Shown here in pieces: positions 24,972-33,696 of a stretch of DNA of 64,000 nucleotides. Each line of letters opens with the position of its first letter. The first letter of the stretch is position 1. The stretch spans positions 620,001 to 684,000 of the forward strand of contig NZ_CP016452.1 of assembly GCF_001713395.1 (NCBI RefSeq), read 5' to 3'. The notes beneath the pieces were generated by a model, which saw only the letters and a list, made by a program, of their open reading frames with translations, had not been told where the DNA came from and searched no databases. The position numbers were made by a program, and so were the translations under genes. This DNA is from Sinorhizobium sp. RAC02. GTDB taxonomy: Bacteria; Pseudomonadota; Alphaproteobacteria; Rhizobiales; Rhizobiaceae.

Positions 24972-26223
24972 CACCCGTTCCTCCTTCGCATAGGACTCCC
25001 GCGCCGCGTTCCGGGGCGAGGGGAAGCCGGACCGTTACGGTCGTGCCGCCGTTGTTGCGCGCCGTGCCGATCGTACAGGTCGCCGAGATCAGCCGGGCAC
25101 GCGTCTTCATGTTTTCGACGCCGCTACCGATGCGCCCGCGCGGGCGCACGACGCCACAGCCGTCGTCCGTCACGTCGAGCACGAGGCTTTCGGCCTCGAC
25201 GCACAGGCGCACGGCGAGCATCTCCGGCCGGGCGTGACGGACGGCGTTGTTGATCGCCTCTTGCGCGATGCGGAAGAGGGCGACGCTGACGGTCGGCTCC
25301 AGCCTGTCGAGTGCGCCGGCCGTCTCGTCGGCGAGCGCCCAGCGGATCGGCATGCCGCTGTCGCGCACCGAGCGGTCGAGATGGTTTTCAACCGCCTGCG
25401 CGAGGCCGAAGAGCTGGAGGACGGAGGGTTTCGCCTGTTCGATGATCTGCCTGAGATCATGCATGCAATGCTGCAGCGAGCGCGATACCGGCTCCAGGGT
25501 GTCTGGGCCGATTTCGCCGCTCAGGGAAAGCTGCTCGACGCGGCGGGCGAGGCGGGTGAGATCGGCAAGGGTCTGGTCGTGCAGGTCCATGCCGATGCGT
25601 TGCCGTTCCTGTTCGAGCGCCTCCGTCAGGCGCAGCGCGCCGAGGCGCAGGCCCTCTTCCCGAGCGCGGGCTTCCGCCTCGACGATAGCGGAGCGCTGCG
25701 CCTGTTCGGCGGCGCGTAGCGCGAAGAAGTAGGGCGTCAGCAGGTCGGCGATGACGCGGGCGTGCTCCACGTCGTCGAGCGTATAGAGACCGACGGATCG
25801 GGAGGAGCAGGAGAGCGCCGCGATAATCGTCCCCTCCACCTTCATCGGCACATGGACGCGGCTGCGCAGCGATTGTTCGTCGATCGGCGCGCGAAAAGCA
25901 CCCTCGAAACGGAAGCGCGGGTCCGTCGTCGCATCGTCGCTGAGGAGGTAGTCGACCTCGCCCCACAGCAGTGAGCGGATCGGGCTGTAGACGACGGGTG
26001 CGCCTTCTAGGTCGCCCCACGCGGTGTCGATGCCGGTCTCGTAGGCGGTGTGGTAGTTGCCGTCCTCCACCAGCACGCAGACGTCGAGATGCTCGTGCGG
26101 GATGATATGCGCGACCTCGGCGGCTACGGAACGGATGGCCGAGCGGAAATCGAGCTGGCCCGCGAGCAGTCGCGAAATGCCGAGATAGTGCTCGAAAAGC
26201 GCAGCGGGCGCGAGTTGCAGCAT
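24946..26223 (-). CDS. GAF-domain sensor histidine kinase, NarX/DegS-like
   Basis: A 425-residue soluble kinase. A GAF domain covers about residues 20-170 (FRSAIRSVAAEVAHIIPHEH; later RVHVPMKVEGTIIAALSCSS). A coiled segment then leads to the HisKA_3 dimerisation helix with the phospho-accepting His in GMDLHDQTLADL. The ATPase domain shows RIAQEAINNAVRHARPE (N box), VTDDGCGV and GSGVENMKTRA. There are no membrane segments, so the signal is cytoplasmic. It is upstream of, and overlaps, the response regulator. It is divergent from a sugar ABC operon, which may be its target; this is inference. Confidence 0.9.
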   Translation of the reverse strand: MLQLAPAALFEHYLGISRLLAGQLDFRSAIRSVAAEVAHIIPHEHLDVCVLVEDGNYHTAYETGIDTAWGDLEGAPVVYSPIRSLLWGEVDYLLSDDATTDPRFRFEGAFRAPIDEQSLRSRVHVPMKVEGTIIAALSCSSRSVGLYTLDDVEHARVIADLLTPYFFALRAAEQAQRSAIVEAEARAREEGLRLGALRLTEALEQERQRIGMDLHDQTLADLTRLARRVEQLSLSGEIGPDTLEPVSRSLQHCMHDLRQIIEQAKPSVLQLFGLAQAVENHLDRSVRDSGMPIRWALADETAGALDRLEPTVSVALFRIAQEAINNAVRHARPEMLAVRLCVEAESLVLDVTDDGCGVVRPRGRIGSGVENMKTRARLISATCTIGTARNNGGTTVTVRLPLAPERGAGVLCEGGTGDESPDRGG

Positions 26224-26353
26224 GGGCGAAAATCCTCCCGGCGGCGGCCTCCCATGCCGTCACCGCCCTCCAGTAAGCGCCGACAAGCATAGCCGCGTCT
26301 TGCGGAAACCCGCAACTTCTCGCGCAAATCCCGCAAATGTCTTGCCGAACCGC

Positions 26354-26365
26354 ACCTGTACAGGT
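26354..26365. promoter_or_regulatory. 12-base perfect palindrome in the divergent promoter region
   Basis: ACCTGTACAGGT is a perfect palindrome between the two-component genes and the ABC operon. Repeats of CCCGCAA lie to its left. It is a candidate binding site for the response regulator encoded at 24249. Only the palindrome is seen directly. Confidence 0.4.
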
Positions 26366-26460
26366 CCCCGGTTGTCCCGCATCCTGCAATGGCTGAGAGG
26401 AGGAAGCTCAGCGGACAACGATTTCGATCCGGCCTACCGGATCCTGAGGGAGAGAGACAG

Positions 26461-27477
26461 ATGGGAATTCGTAAGATGCTTCTGGCATCGGCCGTCGCCG
26501 CGTGCGTCGCCATGCCTGCTTCCGCCTTCGCCGATACGTCGGGCAAGAAGATCGCCCTTTCCAACAACTATGCCGGCAACTCCTGGCGCCAGGCCATGCT
26601 GACGAGCTGGGACAAGGTGACGGGCGAGGCCGTGAAGGCTGGCGCGGTCGCCGCCGCCGATCCGTTCACCACGGCCGAGAATCAGGCGACCGAACAGGCC
26701 GCGCAGATCCAGAACATGATCCTGCAAGGCTATGACGCGATCGTCGTCAACGCCGCCTCGCCGACGGCGTTGAACGGTGCGGTCAAGGAAGCTTGCGATG
26801 CCGGCATCACCGTCGTCTCCTTCGACGGTATCGTGACGGAACCCTGCGCCTGGCGCATCGCTGTCGATTTCAAGGAAATGGGCCGCAGCCAGGTTGAGTA
26901 CCTCTCGAAGAAGCTGCCAGAGGGTGGCAATCTGCTCGAAATCCGTGGCCTTGCCGGCGTCTTCGTCGATGATGAGATTTCGGCGGGCATCCATGAGGGT
27001 GTAAAGCAGTTCCCGCAGTTCAAGGTCGTCGGCTCCGTGCATGGCGACTGGGCGCAGGACGTCGCGCAGAAGGCCGTCGCCGGCATCCTGCCGAGCCTGC
27101 CCGAGATCGTCGGCGTCGTCACGCAGGGCGGCGACGGTTACGGCGCGGCGCAGGCGATCGCTGCGGCCAAGCGGCCGATACCCGTCATCGTCATGGGCAA
27201 CCGTGAGGACGAGCTGAAATGGTGGAAGGAACAGAAGGACGCAGGCGGCTACGAGACCATGTCCGTCTCCATCGCGCCCGGCGTCTCGACGCTCGCCTTC
27301 TGGGTCGCCCAGCAGATTCTTGACGGCAAGGAGGTCAAGAAGGACCTCGTCGTGCCGTTCCTGCGCATTGACCAGGACAATCTGGAAGCAAACCTCGCCA
27401 CCACCCAGGCGGGCGGCGTCGCGAATGTGGAATATTCGCAGGCTGACGCCATCAAGGTCATCGAGGCCGCCAAGTAA
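26461..27477 (+). CDS. Sugar-type ABC transporter periplasmic binding protein
   Basis: A 338-residue type-1 periplasmic binding protein of the RbsB/peripla_BP_4 group. The signal peptide covers about residues 1-24 (MGIRKMLLASAVAACVAMPA, cleaved after ASAFA). The mature domain shows ALSNNYAGNSWRQAMLTSWD, QIQNMILQGYDAIVVNAASP and GDGYGAAQAIAAAKRPIPV. A GAGGGAGAGAGACAG stretch precedes the ATG. It feeds an RbsA-like ATPase and two permeases. The ligand is probably a sugar or sugar-like lactone precursor, because the operon ends in an SMP-30 lactonase; this is inference. Confidence 0.9.
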   Translation: MGIRKMLLASAVAACVAMPASAFADTSGKKIALSNNYAGNSWRQAMLTSWDKVTGEAVKAGAVAAADPFTTAENQATEQAAQIQNMILQGYDAIVVNAASPTALNGAVKEACDAGITVVSFDGIVTEPCAWRIAVDFKEMGRSQVEYLSKKLPEGGNLLEIRGLAGVFVDDEISAGIHEGVKQFPQFKVVGSVHGDWAQDVAQKAVAGILPSLPEIVGVVTQGGDGYGAAQAIAAAKRPIPVIVMGNREDELKWWKEQKDAGGYETMSVSIAPGVSTLAFWVAQQILDGKEVKKDLVVPFLRIDQDNLEANLATTQAGGVANVEYSQADAIKVIEAAK

Positions 27478-27541
27478 GGCCTCCCGGCGAGGCGCGGTTG
27501 CCCTGGCTGCGCGGCCTTTTCCAGCACAGAAGCGATGGTCA

Positions 27542-28996
27542 ATGACGGGTGAGATGCGGAAACCGGTGATCGCAGTCACCGAGGCCCGGGTGAGTTTCGG
27601 GGCGGTCAAGGCGCTCGACGGCGTGACGCTGTCGATCCTGCCGGGCGAATGCGTCGGTCTCGTCGGCCACAACGGCGCCGGCAAGTCGACGATCGTCAGT
27701 GTCATCAACGGCGGCCTGACGCCCCACGGGGGCGGTGTTGTGGGCTATGACGGGGCGCTTGCACGCTACGGCATCGCCGCGGCGCGCGCCCGCGGCGTGC
27801 GCTGCGTCTTCCAGGAACTGTCGCTCTGCCCCAACCTCTCCATCGTGGAGAATGTCCGGCTGATGCACCGTTCGCTTGACGGCTTCGGCTGGCGGCGGCG
27901 GGCGCGGGCGGTCATCGAGGCGAGCCTTGCCGCGATCTTTCCCGGCCACGGCATTACGAGCGACCGCACGGTCGGCGAACTCTCAATCGCCGAGCGGCAG
28001 ATGGTCGAGATCGCCATCGCTTTTTCCGATGCGGGCGTCGCGCCGCGCCTCATCATCCTCGACGAGCCCACCTCGTCGCTCGATGCCAGCCTTGCCGAAC
28101 AGATGCTCGCCCATGTCCGCCGCTTCGTCGCGGGCGGCGGGTCGGTCATCTTCATCTCACACATCCTGAGCGAGATTCTTTCGACCGCGGACCGGATTGT
28201 CGTGATGAAGGACGGTCGCATCGTCGCGGAGCGGCCGGCGGCGGATTTTTCCGAGCGCAGCCTCGTCGAGACCATGGGCAGCATGGTGAAGGGCGAGGCC
28301 CCTCGCTGTGCCGCGCGTGACCTTGCCAGTGCGCCCGTCGTGCTGGAGCAAAGCGGGCGCGGCCTGCCGTTCGTTGCGCGGAGCGGCGAGATCGTCGGGC
28401 TTGCGGGCCTCGCCGGCCATGGCCAGACCGAGATGCTGATGGCGCTGCATGCGGCGCGAAGCGGCGCCTGGATGCCGGCACGCGATCCGGCCGTCACCTT
28501 CGTTGCCGGCGACCGGCGCCTCAACGGCGTGTTCGAACTCTGGAGCATCCTGCGCAATCTCTCCATCGCCTCGCTCGGTGACATGACGCGCAGCGGCCTG
28601 GTGCGGACCGGCGAGGAGGACGCGCGCGGCGCGGACTGGAAGACGCGCATCGAGATCCGCACGCCGGACATGAGCAACCGCATCCTGTCGCTTTCCGGAG
28701 GCAACCAGCAGAAGGTGCTGTTCGCACGGGCGCTTTCGACCCGCGCACCGGTCGTGCTGATGGACGATCCGATGCGCGGCGTCGATGTCGGTACCAAGCA
28801 GGAGGTCTACGAGATCGTGCGTCAGGAGGCAGAAAACGGTCGCACCTTCGTCTGGTATTCGACGGAGATGGAGGAGGTCTGCCTGTGCGACCGCGTCTAT
28901 GTCTTTCGCGAGGGCGCCATCGTCGCCGAGCTCGCGGGCGACGCCGTCAGCGAAGCCAACATCCTCGCCGCCTCCTTCGAGGGACCGGCCGCATGA
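27542..28996 (+). CDS. Sugar ABC transporter ATPase, RbsA/MglA type
   Basis: A 484-residue dual ATPase. Domain 1 has Walker A GHNGAGKST, Q-loop VFQELSL, a degenerate signature ELSIAERQMVEIA, Walker B LIILDEPTSSLD and the switch His in ISHI. Domain 2 has a degenerate Walker A (GLAGHGQTE), a canonical signature LSGGNQQKV and Walker B VVLMDDPMRGVD. This asymmetry is normal for RbsA-type proteins. The domain-2 insert is short. The ATG chosen begins MTGEMRKPVIAVTEARV; an in-frame ATG four codons later is possible. Its stop overlaps the first permease start. Confidence 0.9.
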   Translation: MTGEMRKPVIAVTEARVSFGAVKALDGVTLSILPGECVGLVGHNGAGKSTIVSVINGGLTPHGGGVVGYDGALARYGIAAARARGVRCVFQELSLCPNLSIVENVRLMHRSLDGFGWRRRARAVIEASLAAIFPGHGITSDRTVGELSIAERQMVEIAIAFSDAGVAPRLIILDEPTSSLDASLAEQMLAHVRRFVAGGGSVIFISHILSEILSTADRIVVMKDGRIVAERPAADFSERSLVETMGSMVKGEAPRCAARDLASAPVVLEQSGRGLPFVARSGEIVGLAGLAGHGQTEMLMALHAARSGAWMPARDPAVTFVAGDRRLNGVFELWSILRNLSIASLGDMTRSGLVRTGEEDARGADWKTRIEIRTPDMSNRILSLSGGNQQKVLFARALSTRAPVVLMDDPMRGVDVGTKQEVYEIVRQEAENGRTFVWYSTEMEEVCLCDRVYVFREGAIVAELAGDAVSEANILAASFEGPAA

Positions 28997-29934
28997 GGAT
29001 ATCCAGCGACGCGCTGCGCCTCCTCATTCCGGCGCTCTCCCTGACAGTGCTGCTCGCAGCCGTCTTCTGGCTCCAGCCGCGGGCGATGAGCTATGTCGGC
29101 CTCAACCTCCTGTTCAATCTCGCGGTTCCGATTGCGCTCGCCACGATCGCGCAGATGCTGATCATGGCGGTCAACGATTTGGACCTCTCCATGGGCGCCT
29201 TCGTCAGCTTCGTCGCCTGCGTGACTGCCACCTTCCTGCGTGATGCGCCGCTCCTCGGTTTGCTCATCCTTGCCGGGGCTATCAGCGTCTATGCGCTGCT
29301 CGGGGTCGTCATCCACCTGCGTAACCTGCCGTCCATCGTTGTCACACTCGGCATGAGTTTTGTCTGGGCTGGCCTTGCCGTGCTGCTGCTGCCCGCGCCC
29401 GGCGGGCAGGCGCCGGACTGGGCACGCGCACTGATGACGGTAAAACCGCCGGTCGTGCCGATGGCAATCGTCGCCAGCGTCGTTATCGCTGTTGTTGCCC
29501 ACTTTCTCGTCATGCGCTCCTCGCTCGGCGTGCTCGTGCGTGGTGTCGGCGGCAACCAGCGCTCCGTCGAGCGCGCGGGCTGGTCGGCGATTTTTGCACG
29601 CGCGGCGGCCTATGGGCTCGCCGGCCTCTTCGCGGTGCTTGCCGGCATCGCGCTCGTCGGGCTCACCACCTCCGCGGATGCCAACATCGCGCTGCGCTAT
29701 ACGCTTCTCTCGATCGCCGGCGTCATTCTCGGTGGCGGCGAGTTCATAGGCGGCCGCGTCTCACCGGTCGGCGCCGTCATCGGCGCGCTGACGTTGACGC
29801 TCGCCGGCTCGTTCCTCTCGTTCCTGCGTATCTCGCCCGATTGGCAGATCGGCGCGCAGGGCGCGATCCTCATCGTCGTGCTGGCGCTTCGCCTCATCCT
29901 CAACCGCATCGAGGTGAGGGAGAAGCGGCGATGA
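28993..29934 (+). CDS. Sugar ABC transporter permease, RbsC type (first)
   Basis: A 313-residue membrane protein of the BPD_transp_2 (RbsC/AraH) family. It has about eight to nine hydrophobic segments, the conserved NDLDLSMGAFVSF motif after the second segment, and the GGGEFIGGRVSPVGAVIGA motif near the C-terminus. Its ATG overlaps the ATPase stop and its stop overlaps the start of the second permease, so the three genes are translationally coupled. Two different permeases suggest a heterodimeric channel. Confidence 0.9.
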   Translation: MRISSDALRLLIPALSLTVLLAAVFWLQPRAMSYVGLNLLFNLAVPIALATIAQMLIMAVNDLDLSMGAFVSFVACVTATFLRDAPLLGLLILAGAISVYALLGVVIHLRNLPSIVVTLGMSFVWAGLAVLLLPAPGGQAPDWARALMTVKPPVVPMAIVASVVIAVVAHFLVMRSSLGVLVRGVGGNQRSVERAGWSAIFARAAAYGLAGLFAVLAGIALVGLTTSADANIALRYTLLSIAGVILGGGEFIGGRVSPVGAVIGALTLTLAGSFLSFLRISPDWQIGAQGAILIVVLALRLILNRIEVREKRR

Positions 29935-30881
29935 CCCTGTTCCGCCATCTTGCGCAGAAGAGCTGGATCTGGTCGTGGATCGCCGCCTTCGTCGTCTGGC
30001 TTGCGACGATTTCCGTCACGGGCGGCGCAAGCGCGGTCGGCCTCACCCAGGCCGCGCTCACCTTTGCCGCCTTCTCCATCATCGTTGGCATTGGCCAGAT
30101 GTTCGTCATCACGCTGGGACCTGGCAATATCGACCTTTCCGTGCCCGCCACCATGACGCTCGCCGGCACGGTGGCGCTCAAGCTGATGAATGTCGAGAAC
30201 GGCATAATCCTGCCGGGCCTCGCCGTTGCCATCCTCATCGGCGTCGCCGTCGGCATCGGCAACTATGCGCTCATCAAGACGCTGCGCATCCCGCCGATCA
30301 TCGCAACGCTGTCGATGAGCTTCATCGTGCAGTCGACGGCGATCTGGACCAACCGGGGCCTGCGCATCAAACCGCCGCCTTTCCTTGCCGATTTCACCAC
30401 GGCCAGCACCCTTGGTGTGCCCAATGTGGCGCTCATCGCGCTTGTGCTCTCGCTTGTCGCCTGGCTGCTGCTCGAAAAGACGCTCTACGGCCGCTGGATC
30501 TCCGCCATCGGCCAGAGCATGCCGGCGGCGCGCATGGCCGGTATTCCCGTCGATGGCGTGCGCTTCGTCACCTATGTCGTCTGCGCTGTGCTCGCCGCGC
30601 TTGCCGGCTACCTGCTCGCCTGTTTTTCCGGCGGTGCGGCGCTCAACATGGGCTCGGAATATCTCCTGATGTCGATTGCCGTCGTTGTCATCGGCGGCAC
30701 GGCGGTCGCGGGCGGCGATTCCAACGTGCCCGGCATCTGGGGCGCCTCGCTGTTTATGTTCCTCGTCGTCTCCATGCTCAACACCTACGGTCTTGGCGCC
30801 GGCGTGCGCCTCATCATGACCGGCCTCATCATCATCAGCGTCATCATGCTTGCGGGCGGCCGCAGACCTGGCGCCCGGTAA
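29931..30881 (+). CDS. Sugar ABC transporter permease, RbsC type (second)
   Basis: A 316-residue permease and paralogue of the preceding one. It shows IVGIGQMFVITLGPGNIDLS and the GGTAVAGGDSNVPGIWGA motif of RbsC-like proteins. The ATG overlaps the previous stop (ATGA). Nine or so membrane segments are expected. It ends 15 bases before the lactonase gene, so uptake and the first hydrolytic step are likely co-expressed. No length or frame abnormality was seen. Confidence 0.9.
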   Translation: MTLFRHLAQKSWIWSWIAAFVVWLATISVTGGASAVGLTQAALTFAAFSIIVGIGQMFVITLGPGNIDLSVPATMTLAGTVALKLMNVENGIILPGLAVAILIGVAVGIGNYALIKTLRIPPIIATLSMSFIVQSTAIWTNRGLRIKPPPFLADFTTASTLGVPNVALIALVLSLVAWLLLEKTLYGRWISAIGQSMPAARMAGIPVDGVRFVTYVVCAVLAALAGYLLACFSGGAALNMGSEYLLMSIAVVVIGGTAVAGGDSNVPGIWGASLFMFLVVSMLNTYGLGAGVRLIMTGLIIISVIMLAGGRRPGAR

Positions 30882-30896
30882 TCCAGGAACCCATCT

Positions 30897-31811
30897 ATGC
30901 ACTCCGATTCCCCTTTCGAAATCCACGATCCGCGCTTCCTGCATCTGATCGTCGGCAGCGCGCGGCTGGAGGAGCTCTATACCGGTTGCCGCTGGGCGGA
31001 GGGCCCGGTCTGGTTCAGTGATGCCAACCAGCTCCTGTGGAGCGATATCCCCAACCAGCGCATCCTGCGCTGGACGCCGGAGGGCGGTGTCTCCGTCTAC
31101 CGTCAGCCCTCGAATTTCGCCAATGGCCACACCCGCGACCGGCAGGGCCGCCTCGTCTCCTGCGAACATGGCCTGCGCCGCGTCACGCGCACGGAGATCG
31201 ACGGTTCGGTCACGGTCCTCGCCGATAGCCATCAGGGAAAGCGCCTCAATTCCCCCAACGACGTCGTGGTGAAATCCGACGGCTCCGTCTGGTTCACCGA
31301 TCCGACCTACGGCATCCTCTCGGACTACGAAGGCTACCGGGCCGAGCCGGAGCAAGCGGCACGCAACGTCTATCGCGTCGACCCGGAAAGCGGCGCGATC
31401 GAGGCTGTCGTCAGCGATTTCACCCAGCCCAACGGCCTCGCCTTCTCGCCGGACGAACGTACGCTCTATGTCGCCGATTCCGCCGCGAGCCACGACCCTG
31501 CGCTGCCGCGCCATATCCGCGCCTTCGATGTGATCGATGGTCGCCGCCTCGAGAACGGCCGTGTCTTCTGCCACATCGACGCCGGCATCCCCGATGGCAT
31601 CCGCACCGATGTTTCAGGCAATCTCTGGTCCAGCGCCGGCGATGGCGTGCATTGCTTCGACCCGGCGGGCAAACTCATCGGCAAGCTCCGCGTGCCGCAG
31701 ACCGTCGCCAACCTCACCTTCGGCGGTCCGCGGCGCAACCGGCTTTTCATCACGGCAACAGCCTCGCTCTATTCGGTCTACCTCGCCGTGTCGGGTAGCC
31801 AGCACCCCTGA
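30897..31811 (+). CDS. SMP-30/gluconolactonase-family lactonase (second)
   Basis: A 304-residue gluconolactonase-type beta-propeller. Metal-site motifs are AEGPVWFSDANQLLWSDI with the first Glu, LNSPNDVVVKSDGSVWFTDP, TQPNGLAFSPDERTLYVADS and IPDGIRTDVSGNLW. It is the long form with GILSDYEGYRAEPE, typical of bacterial gluconolactonases. It differs clearly from the SMP-30 protein at 13010 and is not its recent duplicate. Being last in the sugar ABC operon it likely opens a sugar lactone made from the imported substrate; the matching dehydrogenase is not in this operon. Confidence 0.9.
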   Translation: MHSDSPFEIHDPRFLHLIVGSARLEELYTGCRWAEGPVWFSDANQLLWSDIPNQRILRWTPEGGVSVYRQPSNFANGHTRDRQGRLVSCEHGLRRVTRTEIDGSVTVLADSHQGKRLNSPNDVVVKSDGSVWFTDPTYGILSDYEGYRAEPEQAARNVYRVDPESGAIEAVVSDFTQPNGLAFSPDERTLYVADSAASHDPALPRHIRAFDVIDGRRLENGRVFCHIDAGIPDGIRTDVSGNLWSSAGDGVHCFDPAGKLIGKLRVPQTVANLTFGGPRRNRLFITATASLYSVYLAVSGSQHP

Positions 31812-32149
31812 AGGGCCTTGCTGCGGCGCCAGCGGTTTTCGTCCCGATCGTGTCATCCGGCGACGGACGAATCCGGTGCAACTCCCGGCTCTCGGTGCTC
31901 GCCCGTAAAGTCGATGAAGGCCGGGACGAAATGGTCGAACACCGTCGCGACGTTCGCGGTTCAGCGCTCATTGTTGTTCACAATCTCAGCCACAAATCGG
32001 ACTTCGTCGCAAACGATCTGGTGGTCGCGGCGATTGAAAAGGTGTCGGGGCGACGCATCGATCTCAGGGCTGCCAAACGCGTGCTTGAACAGCGGATTGC
32101 CTATGACGGAAAAAACTTGAGTGTTGGCGACGCGGATGCGCGATCGGGC
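31812..32149. other. Decayed or non-coding stretch
   Basis: About 340 bases following the lactonase. Open frames on both strands overlap completely and none shows a ribosome binding site. A minus-strand reading (VFDHFVPAFIDFTGEHREPG) looks protein-like but is bounded by stops on both sides and matches no family I can name. Most likely remnants. Confidence 0.4.
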
Positions 32150-32511
32150 TTGCCTGCTTTTGGGATTACTGGTGTGCTGAATATTGTGTGGCCTGCACGG
32201 CTTTTGAGAACTACGCCTGGTTGGGTTCCTGCGCCGGGACTTGTGATCTTTGGGACCGGCGTCTGCGAAATCGCGAGCGCGGTCGGTTTACTGATCTTGT
32301 CGCTGAGGCGAGCGGCCGGTTTTGGACTGGCGCTCTACGCGGTTTGCGTGTTTCCTGCAAACATCAAGCACGCTCTGGACACGCTCCTAGGCGAGCCGTC
32401 GATCCTGCAATGGTGTACCACATCTGCCGTCTGCCGCTTCAACCGGTGATTGTCTGGATCGCACTGTTCGCAGGCGGGCTCGTAACATGGCCGGCAGAAC
32501 TCAATCGATAG
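32150..32511 (+). pseudogene. DoxX-like membrane protein remnant with frameshift
   Basis: The frame reads TTPGWVPAPGLVIFGTGVCE then IASAVGLLILSLRRAAGFGL and FPANIKHALDTLL, a pattern of the DoxX family. The frame is then lost near 32410 and resumes in another one as HICRLPLQPVIVWIALFAGG to a stop at 32511. The usual C-terminal PLQxVLIxWA motif is thus split. The N-terminal end is unclear. A one- or two-base indel would explain it. Confidence 0.6.
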
Positions 32512-32649
32512 TCGTTGCCCATATTCTTGACGCGTGATCCCCAAGAGATCCTGAAATTTCCACCTCGATCGTTTCGCCGCCGTTCTGTCCCCATCGACCA
32601 CGCCCTGCTTCCGAAGATGTAAGCGTTGTTAAGATGGCTCGCACAATGA

Positions 32650-32676
32650 GATCGGCCGCGCAGATCACGCGGCCGA
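32650..32676. repeat. Perfect GC-rich hairpin downstream of the DUF4394 gene
   Basis: ATCGGCCGCG pairs with CGCGGCCGAT around a seven-base loop. It lies about 60 bases beyond the DUF4394 stop on the minus strand. There is no T run, so whether it ends that transcript is unclear. Confidence 0.5.
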
Positions 32677-32734
32677 TAGTCGTCTTCGAATGGTGCAAGC
32701 GGACGCCACATTCGACTCCGCCCCCGATAACCGA

Positions 32735-33523
32735 TTACATCGCCGGGAGAATCGCGATGTCGCGAACCTCATTTTCTACGCCGGTAATGGCGCCGACTTC
32801 CGTTGCTGCGCCGGTTTCAAGACTGATCGTGTAGAGGATTTTGCCGGCAACGAGGTATGCAGTGTTCTTGCCACCTTCCTCGCCCTGAATGTCGAACGCG
32901 TAGGTGGCTGGCTTCTCTTTCAGTCCGAGCTTGCCGATCGCCTTCAGCGTGCCGTCGTTCGGCTTGGTCTGCTGGATGAGGGCGCCGATCGTGGCATCGA
33001 GATTGTACATCGCCGTCTTCTCCGGTTTGCCGAAGGAATTGGTATAGGCGGCGGCGACGATGTTCGGCGTCTCGCCCTTGTGCATGTCGCCCTCCTCGAA
33101 GGCGAGCGTGCCGTCCACCGTGACGGCGCCGGTATCCGGATGGACGCGGTGGTTGGTCGTGCCGGTCATGAAGCGCAGACGATCGGCCATCGGGTTGAAA
33201 TCGACGACGACCGGCGCTTCGGAGAGATCGAGCGTCTTGTCCATCTTCGCGACGTCGGTTGCCGCGCCGGTGTTGAGATCGATCGAGACGATGCGGTGAT
33301 CCGTGGTGACGCCGATGACGGTCTTGTTGCCGGGGCGGAAATCGATGCCGAGGAGCTTGTCGACGCCACCGACCTCCATGGTTTTCGAGACGGCGGGCTT
33401 TTCCGTGTCGAACAGCACGAGCGTCTTTTCGCCGGCAAGGCCGAGGATGGGCGCGGCAGACGCGGTGGTGGCGAGAAGGCCGATGGCGAGGGAGGCGGTG
33501 AGGGCGTGGAAGTGCTTGGTCAT
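32735..33523 (-). CDS. DUF4394 exported protein
   Basis: A 262-residue protein with a signal peptide (HFHALTASLAIGLLATTASA) and a DUF4394 domain, a beta-propeller-like family of unknown role. Visible features are LVLFDTEKPAVSKTMEVGGV, GIDFRPGNKTVIGVTTDHRI, VDFNPMADRLRFMTGTTNHR and FDIQGEEGGKNTAYLVAGK. The ATG is chosen because it begins the signal peptide. The gene is divergent from an ECF sigma factor gene and both promoters carry the same GCATCCA/GTCTTC elements, so it is a probable target of that sigma factor. Confidence 0.88.
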   Translation of the reverse strand: MTKHFHALTASLAIGLLATTASAAPILGLAGEKTLVLFDTEKPAVSKTMEVGGVDKLLGIDFRPGNKTVIGVTTDHRIVSIDLNTGAATDVAKMDKTLDLSEAPVVVDFNPMADRLRFMTGTTNHRVHPDTGAVTVDGTLAFEEGDMHKGETPNIVAAAYTNSFGKPEKTAMYNLDATIGALIQQTKPNDGTLKAIGKLGLKEKPATYAFDIQGEEGGKNTAYLVAGKILYTISLETGAATEVGAITGVENEVRDIAILPAM

Positions 33524-33572
33524 GTCGTTCTCCGGTGCTTTTGGCGTTAGAGAGAGGAAATGCTCTCCATCC

Positions 33573-33602
33573 GAAGACACATGGCGGGTGGCCCCTGGAT
33601 GC
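33573..33602 (-). promoter_or_regulatory. ECF-type promoter toward DUF4394
   Basis: On the minus strand GCATCCA (33602-33596) is followed after 17 bases by GTCTTC (33578-33573). The same two elements with a 16-base spacer point to the sigma gene on the other strand. SigK-type ECF factors use CATCC-like -35 elements, which supports autoregulation. Confidence 0.6.
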
Positions 33603-33628
33603 AGCCGGCAAAAAAATATCTCCATGCT

Positions 33629-33657
33629 GCATCCAGCCGGCTCGCCCTCGTGTCTTC
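33629..33657 (+). promoter_or_regulatory. ECF-type promoter toward the sigma factor gene
   Basis: GCATCCA (33629-33635), a 16-base spacer, then GTCTTC (33652-33657), some 40 bases before the sigma factor start. It mirrors the divergent promoter at 33573-33602, so the sigma factor probably drives its own operon and DUF4394 together. Confidence 0.6.
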
Positions 33658-33696
33658 CTGTCAGCACCGATGCCGGAGAGATGACTGGACGAAATC

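Noticed and set aside
31850..32120. Overlapping plus-strand frames between the lactonase and the DoxX remnant
   Set aside because: Two frames overlap with different compositions, both without a start signal; a minus-strand reading is equally protein-like. It could not be resolved.
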